Assembly (NCBI GenBank): GCA_958438125.1
Contig: CAUBQN010000027.1
Span: 1-18,373, forward strand
Source of the DNA: an uncultured Collinsella sp.
GTDB taxonomy: Bacteria; Actinomycetota; Coriobacteriia; Coriobacteriales; Coriobacteriaceae
Length of the DNA stretch: 18,373 bases
Reading direction: 5' to 3'
The position numbers and the translations under genes were made by a program. This document shows positions 12,546 to 18,373 of this stretch, in pieces. Position 1 is the stretch's first letter. Each line of letters begins with the position of its first letter. A model generated the notes under the pieces. The model worked only from the letters and a program-made list of their open reading frames with translations. It did no database searches and was not told the origin of the DNA.

Positions 12546-13796
12546 ATGGCAAACGAGATTTGGACCATCAAGCGTTGTCTCGAGTGGACCAAGGAGTACC
12601 TGGCCGAGCGCGGCGAGGAGCACCCCCGTCTTTCTGCCGAGTGGCTGCTGTGCGCCGCCACGGGCCTGGCACGCATTGACCTATATATGCGCATGGACGA
12701 GACGCTTAACGCGGCCCAGCTCGAGACCATGCATGCGGCCGTTGTCCGCCGCGCCAAAGGCGAGCCGCTGCAATACATCACGGGCAGCACGCAGTTTCGC
12801 ATGATCGACGTCGCGTGCGCCCCCGGTGTGCTCATTCCGCGCCCCGAGACCGAGATGCTCGTCGAGGAAGTCCTCAATTATCTGGATGCCGAGGTGCTGA
12901 GCCCCGAGGCTGCTGCCCGTCAGCGTGTTGAACTGCCTTGGAACGATGAGGTCGAGGAGGCACGCAAGGCCGAGGCCGCGCTGGCAGACGAACGCGCGAC
13001 GGCCGAGCGCCGTGCCGCCAACCTCACGGCCGCCGACGAGGCGGCGCTGGGTGGCGACGTACTGGGCAGCCGTGCCTATGCCGAGGAGCTGGCCGACCGC
13101 GAGGCCGAGGAAGCCGCCGCGCAGGCAGCAGAAGCCGAAGTCGCGGAAGCCGCCGAGTCCGAGCTCGACGAATACGGCATCGCCATCGAGGGTGCCGACC
13201 AGGAGACGGCTTCAGCTCAGGATGCCGCTGCGCCTGCCCCAACCGAGCCCTGCACTGCCCGCGTTCTCGAGGTCGGCTGCGGCACGGGCTGCATTTCGCT
13301 CTCCCTTGCCTGGGAGCGCCGCGGCCACGTCACCTGCACTGCTACCGATATCGAGCCGCGCGCCATCGACCTTGCTACCAAAAACCGCGACGCGCTCGGT
13401 CTCACATCCGATGAGGTCGCCTTTAGCCTCACCAACCTGGTGAGTTCCATTCCCCGCGAAGAGTGGGGCACCTTTGATGTGCTTGTCTCCAATCCGCCCT
13501 ACATTCCGACCGACGTCATGCGCTCACTGCCGCACGAGGTCAAGGACTTCGAGCCCGACCTGGCGCTTGAGGGCGGCGCCGACGGCCTCGATATCTTCCG
13601 CCGCCTGCTCAATGCGGCGCCTTACATGCTGCGCGCCGGCGGCCTGTTTGCCTGCGAGCTCTACGAGGGTGCCCTCGATGCCGCGGCCGAGCTCTGTCGC
13701 CAGGCAGGCCTTTCGGACGTGCGTATCGTCCACGACCTCACCGATCGCCCCCGCATCGTCCGAGCCATCGTCACCGAGCCCAAGCAGCGTATTTAA
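12546..13796 (+). CDS. prmC: Release factor glutamine methyltransferase with a large acidic insert
   Basis: PrmC methylates the GGQ glutamine of release factors with S-adenosylmethionine. It has an N-terminal helical domain (1-80; RRAKGEPLQYITGSTQF), the linker IPRPETEMLVEEVL, a SAM-binding Rossmann motif LEVGCGTGCISLSL (Gly244 onward) and the catalytic NPPY (316-319). The protein is 416 residues, against about 280 in the family. The excess is residues 118-235, rich in Ala and Glu and probably helical or disordered, placed exactly between the N-terminal domain and the methyltransferase core. The frame is intact and both domains look normal, so I expect it to be active. GGGGAGGG (12533-12540) supports ATG 12546; an in-frame TTG at 12471 lacks such support. 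It has its own promoter region rather than overlapping prfA, as is common elsewhere. Confidence 0.93.
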   Translation: MANEIWTIKRCLEWTKEYLAERGEEHPRLSAEWLLCAATGLARIDLYMRMDETLNAAQLETMHAAVVRRAKGEPLQYITGSTQFRMIDVACAPGVLIPRPETEMLVEEVLNYLDAEVLSPEAAARQRVELPWNDEVEEARKAEAALADERATAERRAANLTAADEAALGGDVLGSRAYAEELADREAEEAAAQAAEAEVAEAAESELDEYGIAIEGADQETASAQDAAAPAPTEPCTARVLEVGCGTGCISLSLAWERRGHVTCTATDIEPRAIDLATKNRDALGLTSDEVAFSLTNLVSSIPREEWGTFDVLVSNPPYIPTDVMRSLPHEVKDFEPDLALEGGADGLDIFRRLLNAAPYMLRAGGLFACELYEGALDAAAELCRQAGLSDVRIVHDLTDRPRIVRAIVTEPKQRI

Positions 13797-13813
13797 GCTG
13801 AATAAATAGACAT

Positions 13814-13857
13814 TTGCGCAAGTTTGTCCTTGCAATATACCGTAAAACTTCTACTAT
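13814..13857 (+). promoter_or_regulatory. Promoter region of the toxin-antitoxin operon
   Basis: Two overlapping candidates are visible: TTGCGC (13814) - 16 bp - TATACC (13836), and TTGCAA (13830) - 16 bp - TACTAT (13852). The second would start transcription only a few bases before the toxin ATG. Confidence 0.45.
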
Positions 13858-13862
13858 AGAAG
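13848..13862. promoter_or_regulatory. Operator-like palindrome upstream of the toxin-antitoxin pair
   Basis: CTTCTA-CTA-TAGAAG is a perfect 6-bp inverted repeat overlapping the second -10 box and the ribosome-binding site (AGGAG 13861-13865). HTH antitoxins commonly bind such sites to repress their own operon. Binding is inferred from position only. Confidence 0.45.
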
Positions 13863-13871
13863 GAGAAAGGT

Positions 13872-14267
13872 ATGTCAAATCAGCTGCATCGGTACCGTAT
13901 CGTGCTTGATTACATTGAACCTTGGCTTGATGAGCAGGATGAAGCTACGCTGAAGCAGATTTATGCAGACCTTTTGGTGCTCGAGAAGGAAGGTCCCAGC
14001 CTTGGTCGTCCGCTGGTTGACCGCGTAAAGGGCTCGAAGCTTCATCATTTAAAGGAGCTGAGAGTGACGTCGTGTGGTGGGCAGGTGATTCGCATCCTCT
14101 TCGCCTTTGACCCCAAGCGCCAGGCGGTATTGCTATTGGCGGGTGATAAGTCGCGAGCGGGATCGTCAAGGGCAAAATGGAACGGTTGGTATGCGATCAA
14201 CATTCCAAGGGCCGAGCAAATATACCGTCGCCACGTAAGGAGGCTCGATCGAGATGGAACTGCATGA
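13872..14267 (+). CDS. HigB-like toxin, Gp49/DUF891 family (RelE superfamily)
   Basis: 131 residues. The core reads LVDRVKGSKLHHLKELRV, RILFAFDPKRQAVLLLAGDK, then W(N)GWY, INIPRAEQIYRRH. This is the standard order of Gp49-like HigB toxins, mRNA interferases that cut mRNA at the ribosome (E-L-R, F-x-F-D, L-L-x-G-D-K, W-Y, I-P-x-A). AGGAG lies 6 nt before the ATG. The gene comes first and overlaps the antitoxin by 14 bp, the toxin-first order typical of higBA. It is inserted between prmC and tsaC, a gene order often uninterrupted in other bacteria, which suggests acquisition. It appears full length with no frameshift. Activity is inferred from family only. Confidence 0.85.
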   Translation: MSNQLHRYRIVLDYIEPWLDEQDEATLKQIYADLLVLEKEGPSLGRPLVDRVKGSKLHHLKELRVTSCGGQVIRILFAFDPKRQAVLLLAGDKSRAGSSRAKWNGWYAINIPRAEQIYRRHVRRLDRDGTA

Positions 14268-14556
14268 GTATATGGAATCTCGCGGGATAACACGCGACTC
14301 CATTACCGCCGAGCAGGAGAGGACTCGCGATCGTATCGAAGCCTATAAGCTTGCTCAGATTCGCAGGTTAAAAGATCTAACACAGGCGTCGGTCGCCCAG
14401 TCGATGGGCGTTTCTCAAAAACGTGTATCCGAGCTCGAGCGTGGGGAGTTGGGTTCGATGAGGCTCGACACGCTGAGCAGGTACGCAGAGAGCCTCGGCG
14501 GAAAACTGGTTGCAAGCATCGAGTTTCCCGATCGTACCGTTACGCTTGCGCGCTAA
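14254..14556 (+). CDS. HigA-like antitoxin with XRE-type helix-turn-helix
   Basis: 100 residues. An XRE/Cro HTH spans about 40-75 (TQASVAQSMGVSQKRVSELE, then RGELGSMRLDTLSRYAESLGG). The N-terminal 35 residues are helical and charged and probably contact the toxin. The ATG at 14254 lies inside the toxin gene and has AAGGAGG (14237-14243) 10 nt upstream, so its translation is likely coupled to the toxin. It should neutralise the toxin and, with it, repress the operon, perhaps at the palindrome 13848-13862. No clear terminator follows. Confidence 0.85.
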   Translation: MELHEYMESRGITRDSITAEQERTRDRIEAYKLAQIRRLKDLTQASVAQSMGVSQKRVSELERGELGSMRLDTLSRYAESLGGKLVASIEFPDRTVTLAR

Positions 14557-14704
14557 AAATCTTCAATTAACCCCCTCACTTTCACCGACTACTAGAGCCG
14601 CTCACCAAACCAACATGCGCTCTGGGCAAATAGGCTGAATGTTTCGTGCGAGAATGCCCCTCAGTAAACAAACTTTCACCAGAGCGTAAGGGGCTGGCAT
14701 ACAC

Positions 14705-15448
14705 ATGCAGACGGTCTATCGGGTATACGAGGGAACGCGCGAGCCGCATCGGCTCGCCGTCGAGCGCACGGCCGAGGTGCTCGGCTGCGGCGGCCTGGCC
14801 TTGATCCCGACCGAGACCGTCTACGGTGTCGCCGTGGCAGTCAACGCCTTCTCGGACGCCGTACCCCAAGATACAAGCGAATTCCCATCGTGGCCGCGCG
14901 ATCCGCAGGCTGTCGTCAATGGCGCCGCGGTCCCTGCGCTCGGTACCGGCTACCGCCGCATCTTTACCCTCAAGCAGCGCAAGCTCACCCAAACGGTCGC
15001 CTGGCTGGTTGATAATGCCGAAGCACTCGACCGCTATGGCGTGGATATCCCCGAAGAGGCTCGCGTACTCGCGCGACGATGCTGGCCGGGAGCCCTGACT
15101 ATCGTGGTCAAGGCGGCCCCCTGCGTGCCGACCTTTATGCGCGCCGCCGACGACACGGTGGCACTTCGCGCTTCGGCCTCGCCCGTGGTGCAAGCGCTCA
15201 TCCGCGCCTGCGGCAGCCCTCTTGCCTGCACCAGCGCCAACACGCATGGCGCGCCCGCGCCGGCAAGTTTTGTCACGGTGGAGGAGCGCATCCTGGAGGG
15301 GGTCGATGTTGCCGTCGACGCCGGCGAGACCCCGTGTCGCGACGCCTCGACCATCGTGTCGTTCCAGCACGGCGGGCTCCAGATCCTGCGCCAAGGCGCA
15401 CTTCCCGCATCAGAGATCGAACGGGTCCTGTCCGACCCGATGCAATAG
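14705..15448 (+). CDS. L-threonylcarbamoyladenylate synthase (TsaC/Sua5/YrdC)
   Basis: This family makes threonylcarbamoyl-AMP from threonine, bicarbonate and ATP, the first step of the t6A37 modification of ANN-decoding tRNAs. Visible are the substrate-site motif IPTETVYGVA (Pro35-Gly41), FTLKQR (Lys90, Arg92), CWPGALTIVV, DDTVALRA and TSAN (176-179) followed by HGAP. At 247 residues it is longer than TsaC (about 190) and shorter than Sua5 (about 350), with no room for a full Sua5 domain. About 35 residues (48-82, Pro- and Asp-rich) are inserted between the ETVYG motif and the LKxR motif. A weak RBS (AAGGGG 14688-14693) lies 11 nt before the ATG. It probably forms a transcript with glpK, which starts 13 bp after its stop. 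Confidence 0.9.
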   Translation: MQTVYRVYEGTREPHRLAVERTAEVLGCGGLALIPTETVYGVAVAVNAFSDAVPQDTSEFPSWPRDPQAVVNGAAVPALGTGYRRIFTLKQRKLTQTVAWLVDNAEALDRYGVDIPEEARVLARRCWPGALTIVVKAAPCVPTFMRAADDTVALRASASPVVQALIRACGSPLACTSANTHGAPAPASFVTVEERILEGVDVAVDAGETPCRDASTIVSFQHGGLQILRQGALPASEIERVLSDPMQ

Positions 15449-15461
15449 AAAGGTGTAAGCG

Positions 15462-17003
15462 ATGTCGTTGAATCTGGGCAGCCTGGGCATGGAAGATGCC
15501 TCGTTTAACTTTGGCGGTTCCTACATCATGGCGCTCGACTGCGGCACCACCTCGGTACTTGCGACCATCGTCGACGAGTACGGCTGCATCGTCGCGCAGG
15601 CACGTCGTAGCGTCAAAACCAGCTTCCCGCGTCCCGGTTGGATAGAGCAAGACCCCATGGAGGTGCTTGCCAGCCAGATCGGCGTGATGATGGAGGTCCA
15701 GTTTAAGAGCGGCATCCATTCTGACCGCATCGCCGCCATCGGTATCTCCAACCAGCGCGAGACCACGGTGGTGTGGGACCGCATAAGCGGCCAACCCATC
15801 TATAACGCCATCGTGTGGCAATGCCGTCGCACCGCACCTCTGATCGACGAGCTGGTCGAGCGGGGCGCAGAAGAGCTGGTGCGCTCCCGCACGGGACTCA
15901 CGCTCGATCCGTATTTCTCGGCTTCCAAGGTGCAGTGGATCCTCGACAACGTCGACGGTGCGCGTGAGAGCGCGGCGGCGGGCGACCTCATGTTCGGTAC
16001 CATCGACACCTGGCTCATCTACAACCTCACCGGCAGTCAGGTCTTTGCCACCGACTACACCAATGCCAGCCGCACGGCACTCTTTAATATCCATACGCTC
16101 GATTGGGACGACGACCTGCTGGCGCTCTTTGACGTTCCACGTTCCATGATGCCCGAGGTTCGTTGGAGCTCGGGCGACTACGGCCGCGTCGCGAGCGACA
16201 TCATGACCAACATGCCACCCATCATGGGCGTGGCGGGCGACCAGCAGGCGTCGCTGTTCGGCCACTGCTGCTTCCATCCCGGCCAGACCAAAAACACCTA
16301 TGGCACGGGTTGCTTTATGCTCATGAACACCGGCGACGAGGTCGTCGAATCCAAGAACGGTCTGGTCTCCACGATCGGTATCGCCGCGGACGGCAAGATC
16401 AGCTATGCACTCGAGGGCTCCATCTTTGCTGCCGGTTCCACCATGAACTGGCTTCGCAATAACATGGGCATCATCTCGAGCGTGAGCGAGTCGGCACAAC
16501 TCGCCGCTTCGATTAGCGACAACGAGGGCTGCTACTTCGTTCCCGCCTTTGCGGGTCTGGGCGCTCCCTGGTGGGACCCGCATGCCCGCGGTATCGTGTG
16601 CGGTCTGACCGGCGCCTCGAGCCGTGCGACCATCGTACGTGCCGCCTGCGAATCCATGGCATATCAGAGCTACGACGTGCTGCGCGCCATGGAGCAGGAC
16701 GTGGGGCTTTCGATCGAGCGCCTGTCTGTCGATGGCGGTGCCTCGCGCAACGAGTTCATCATGCAATTCCAGGCCGACCTGCTGGATATCCCCGTGCTGC
16801 AATGCGAGACGGTGGAGACCACGGCAATCGGTGCCGCGTACTTGGCGGGTCTTGCCGTCGGCTATTGGGAAGACCTGGAAGAGCTGGAGCAAAATGCCCA
16901 GATCGTTAGGACCTTCCTTCCCCACATGTCCGCCGAGCGCCGCGAACAAAACCTTGCGGGCTGGTGTGATGCAGTCAGGCGCTCGCTCAGTACCGCACAG
17001 TAG
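15462..17003 (+). CDS. glpK: Glycerol kinase (FGGY family)
   Basis: 513 residues. It phosphorylates glycerol to glycerol 3-phosphate with ATP in the cytoplasm. Motifs in order are the phosphate-binding DCGTTS (26-31), SNQRETTVVWD (glycerol-binding Arg99-Glu100), NAIVWQCRRTA, GTIDTWLIYNLTG, TDYTNASRT, GDQQASLFG (catalytic Asp260), GTGCFMLMNTG, LEGSIFAAGSTMNWLRN and FVPAFAGLGAPWWDP. All support glycerol kinase over xylulose or gluconate kinases. The first ~20 residues (MSLNLGSLGMEDASF) are a short extension before the usual start; AAAGG at 15449-15453 supports the chosen ATG. No glycerol facilitator or glpD is adjacent. The pairing with a t6A gene looks like a lineage-specific arrangement rather than a pathway link. 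Confidence 0.93.
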   Translation: MSLNLGSLGMEDASFNFGGSYIMALDCGTTSVLATIVDEYGCIVAQARRSVKTSFPRPGWIEQDPMEVLASQIGVMMEVQFKSGIHSDRIAAIGISNQRETTVVWDRISGQPIYNAIVWQCRRTAPLIDELVERGAEELVRSRTGLTLDPYFSASKVQWILDNVDGARESAAAGDLMFGTIDTWLIYNLTGSQVFATDYTNASRTALFNIHTLDWDDDLLALFDVPRSMMPEVRWSSGDYGRVASDIMTNMPPIMGVAGDQQASLFGHCCFHPGQTKNTYGTGCFMLMNTGDEVVESKNGLVSTIGIAADGKISYALEGSIFAAGSTMNWLRNNMGIISSVSESAQLAASISDNEGCYFVPAFAGLGAPWWDPHARGIVCGLTGASSRATIVRAACESMAYQSYDVLRAMEQDVGLSIERLSVDGGASRNEFIMQFQADLLDIPVLQCETVETTAIGAAYLAGLAVGYWEDLEELEQNAQIVRTFLPHMSAERREQNLAGWCDAVRRSLSTAQ

Positions 17004-17126
17004 GGCTGCGATGGGCTGCTCGATACAACAAACCGTTAAACTTATGCACGGCGCGCGGCAACAACATCGCCATGCGCCTTGTCAGCAAGGCCATCTTCCG
17101 GCCGCAACGAAAGGGGCAATCAACCC

Positions 17127-17774
17127 ATGACCGTCACCTACGATACGTCCCGTGTGACCCTTGTCGATCACCCGCTCGTCCAGCATAAGCTGTCGATTCT
17201 GCGCGACAAAAACACCGGCACCAACCAGTTCCGCCAGCTCGTGCGCGAACTCGCACTTTTTGACGGCTACGAGGCCATGCGCGACCTGCCCATGGAAGAC
17301 GTCGAAGTCGAGACCCCCATCACCACCGCAACGTTTAAGCAGCTCGCCGGCAAAAAGCTCGCCATCGTTCCCATTCTGCGTGCAGGCCTTGGCATGGTCG
17401 ATGGCATCCTCGACTTGGTACCCTCCGCTCGCGTGGGCCACATCGGTATGGAGCGCGACGAGGTTACCCACGAGCCGCACGAGTATTACTGCAAGATGCC
17501 CAAGGATATCGACCAGCGCATCTGCCTGGTCGTCGACCCCATGCTCGCCACGGGCGGTTCGGCCGAGATGGCCATCAGCTACCTGCGCGAGCGCGGTGTC
17601 AAGGACATCCGCATGCTGTGCATCGTCGCGGCCCCCGAGGGCCTCAAGTCGCTGACTGAGAAGGACCCCGATGTGCATATCTATACCTGCGCCATCGACG
17701 ACCATCTCAACGAGGCTGCCTACATCGTTCCCGGCCTGGGCGACGCCGGCGACCGCATCTACGGCACGCTGTAA
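17127..17774 (+). CDS. upp: Uracil phosphoribosyltransferase
   Basis: 215 residues, close to the family's 208-210. It converts uracil and PRPP to UMP in pyrimidine salvage. It shows PLVQHKLSILRD at the N-terminus, IVPILRAGLGMVDG, the PRPP-binding loop VVDPMLATGGSA (135-146) and the uracil-binding C-terminus YIVPGLGDAGDRIYGT. ATG 17127 has GAAAGGGG about 10 nt upstream. An upstream in-frame start at 17079 would add 16 residues absent from the family and lacks an RBS. It stands 123 bp after glpK and may have its own promoter in that gap, which I could not define. Confidence 0.96.
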   Translation: MTVTYDTSRVTLVDHPLVQHKLSILRDKNTGTNQFRQLVRELALFDGYEAMRDLPMEDVEVETPITTATFKQLAGKKLAIVPILRAGLGMVDGILDLVPSARVGHIGMERDEVTHEPHEYYCKMPKDIDQRICLVVDPMLATGGSAEMAISYLRERGVKDIRMLCIVAAPEGLKSLTEKDPDVHIYTCAIDDHLNEAAYIVPGLGDAGDRIYGTL

Positions 17775-17816
17775 TCTCTGGGCCATACCGGCTAACGTCG
17801 AAAATACGAAGAAATG

Positions 17817-17849
17817 GTGCGCGCGGTCGAACAAAAGACGACCGCGCAC
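17817..17849 (+). terminator. Hairpin downstream of upp, possible terminator
   Basis: GTGCG plus CGGTCG (17817-17829, two-base bulge) pairs with CGACCGCGCAC (17839-17849), an 11-bp GC-rich stem with a 9-nt A-rich loop, 42 bp after the upp stop. No T run follows, so termination may be weak. Confidence 0.45.
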
Positions 17850-17966
17850 ACTCCTGTTAACGGACGTTTTGCCCCGCAGGGTTCGAGAAAAACGTATTAC
17901 CGTACCTGCGGCATAAAGAAGGTCTTAAGAAAACGAACAGGTGCGTATTAACCGATGCTTTTTCGG

Positions 17967-17994
17967 TTGTACTTTAGCGATTGGCTCGTACAAT
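17967..17994 (+). promoter_or_regulatory. Promoter of the last gene in the window
   Basis: TTGTAC (17967-17972), 16 bp, then TACAAT (17989-17994), about 60 bp before the start codon. It overlaps a small hairpin AACCGA/TCGGTT (17950-17968). A separate hairpin CCGCAGG/CCTGCGG lies upstream (about 17875-17912). Nothing else was recognised in the upp-downstream gap. Confidence 0.6.
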
Positions 17995-18056
17995 AGTCAC
18001 CAATGTTTGGCGGGAACTGTCCTGTGAGGCGATAAAAAAGGAAAGTGAGGACGCCA

Positions 18057-18368
18057 GTGTTTCAGATAGCCGATCTGCTCGCTATCGTTGCAGGTGCCAT
18101 CGCGGGCGCGATTGCCTTCCTTCCCTTTGTCTTTACGCTCAAGCCGGTTCTTGACGATAAGCAGAATGCGGACATGCTCAAGGGTATGGTGAGTCTCGCG
18201 GTCTCGGCAATCGCGTTGCTTGTCTTTACCTTGGTTGTGTTTGTGTTGTTCGGAGAGGCATTTCGCATGTTCCTCCTGGGCGAGGCGATCGGCTTCGTGG
18301 CCTTTATGGCCGCCTGCGCGGTTCGCGTCGCCAAGGCGCTGCGAGATCCTCATGAGGTCGAAAGGTAA
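18057..18368 (+). CDS. Small three-helix membrane protein, possible ATP synthase-associated subunit (AtpI-like)
   Basis: 103 residues from GTG 18057. Three hydrophobic segments are visible: LLAIVAGAIAGAIAFLPFVF (about 6-26), MVSLAVSAIALLVFTLVVFV (about 44-66) and FLLGEAIGFVAFMAACAV (about 71-92). A short basic/acidic tail KALRDPHEVER follows. GAGG (18047-18050) lies 6 nt before GTG 18057; the in-frame GTG 18045 would start four residues earlier but its RBS is too close. In many bacteria upp lies just before the atp operon, whose first gene often encodes a small membrane protein (AtpI). That is the only basis for the suggestion, and no sequence motif proves it. The window ends 5 bp after the stop. 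Confidence 0.6.
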   Translation: MFQIADLLAIVAGAIAGAIAFLPFVFTLKPVLDDKQNADMLKGMVSLAVSAIALLVFTLVVFVLFGEAFRMFLLGEAIGFVAFMAACAVRVAKALRDPHEVER

Positions 18369-18373
18369 GTCGT

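Noticed and set aside
15273..16949. 558-codon minus-strand frame across glpK and the tsaC-like gene
   Set aside because: Shadow of two well-supported plus-strand genes; no motifs and no sensible RBS.
17079..17126. Longer upp start at 17079
   Set aside because: The 16 extra residues are absent from the family and the internal ATG 17127 has GAAAGGGG upstream.

Overview
The window reads as a chromosomal segment of a GC-rich Actinomycetota. The closest fit from gene order and protein style is the Coriobacteriia, probably Collinsella or a near relative. This rests on recognised families and codon bias, not on a database match. Nearly all genes lie on the + strand.

Left part (1-1650): the C-terminal end of an amino-acid ABC transporter ATPase, a rho-independent terminator, and a complete M20-family (CPS1/PM20D1-like) metallopeptidase. 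Together they suggest amino acid or peptide uptake and processing.

Adhesin region (about 1669-10667): a 2727-residue LPXTG surface protein fills 1952-10135. It has a signal peptide, a fibro-slime domain, two SpaA/Cna_B-type domains and a further B-type domain. Then come 13 tandem pilin-type isopeptide (Spy0128/FctA-like) domains, a Pro-rich wall linker, LPYTG, a membrane helix and a basic tail. No sortase or partner pilin is encoded here, so a stand-alone wall-anchored stalk adhesin is more likely than a polymerised pilus. It is followed by a terminator and a minus-strand scrap of transposase sequence. Two features stand out. A 390-bp perfect direct repeat spaced exactly 481 codons apart makes the array prone to in-frame deletion or expansion. 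Complementary halves of one palindrome (1651-1663 and 10674-10686), each next to GACTGA, bracket the whole block, as if it had been inserted into a REP-like palindrome.

Right part (10884-18373): a housekeeping set for translation and nucleotide salvage with two additions. prfA (release factor 1) and prmC (the methyltransferase that modifies the release-factor GGQ glutamine) are separated by about 600 bp rich in palindromes, including an elaborate nested hairpin and a REP-like element. prmC carries an unusual 118-residue acidic Ala/Glu-rich insert between its two domains. A HigBA-like toxin-antitoxin pair follows, with its own promoter and an operator-like palindrome. Then come tsaC/sua5-like (tRNA t6A synthesis), glpK (glycerol kinase, 13 bp downstream), upp (uracil salvage), and a small three-helix membrane protein with its own promoter. 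The last sits where an ATP synthase operon often begins, but the window ends before that can be tested.

The best candidates for new biology are the repeat-driven plasticity and uncertain translation start of the giant adhesin, the split palindrome around it, and the nested hairpin element between prfA and prmC.
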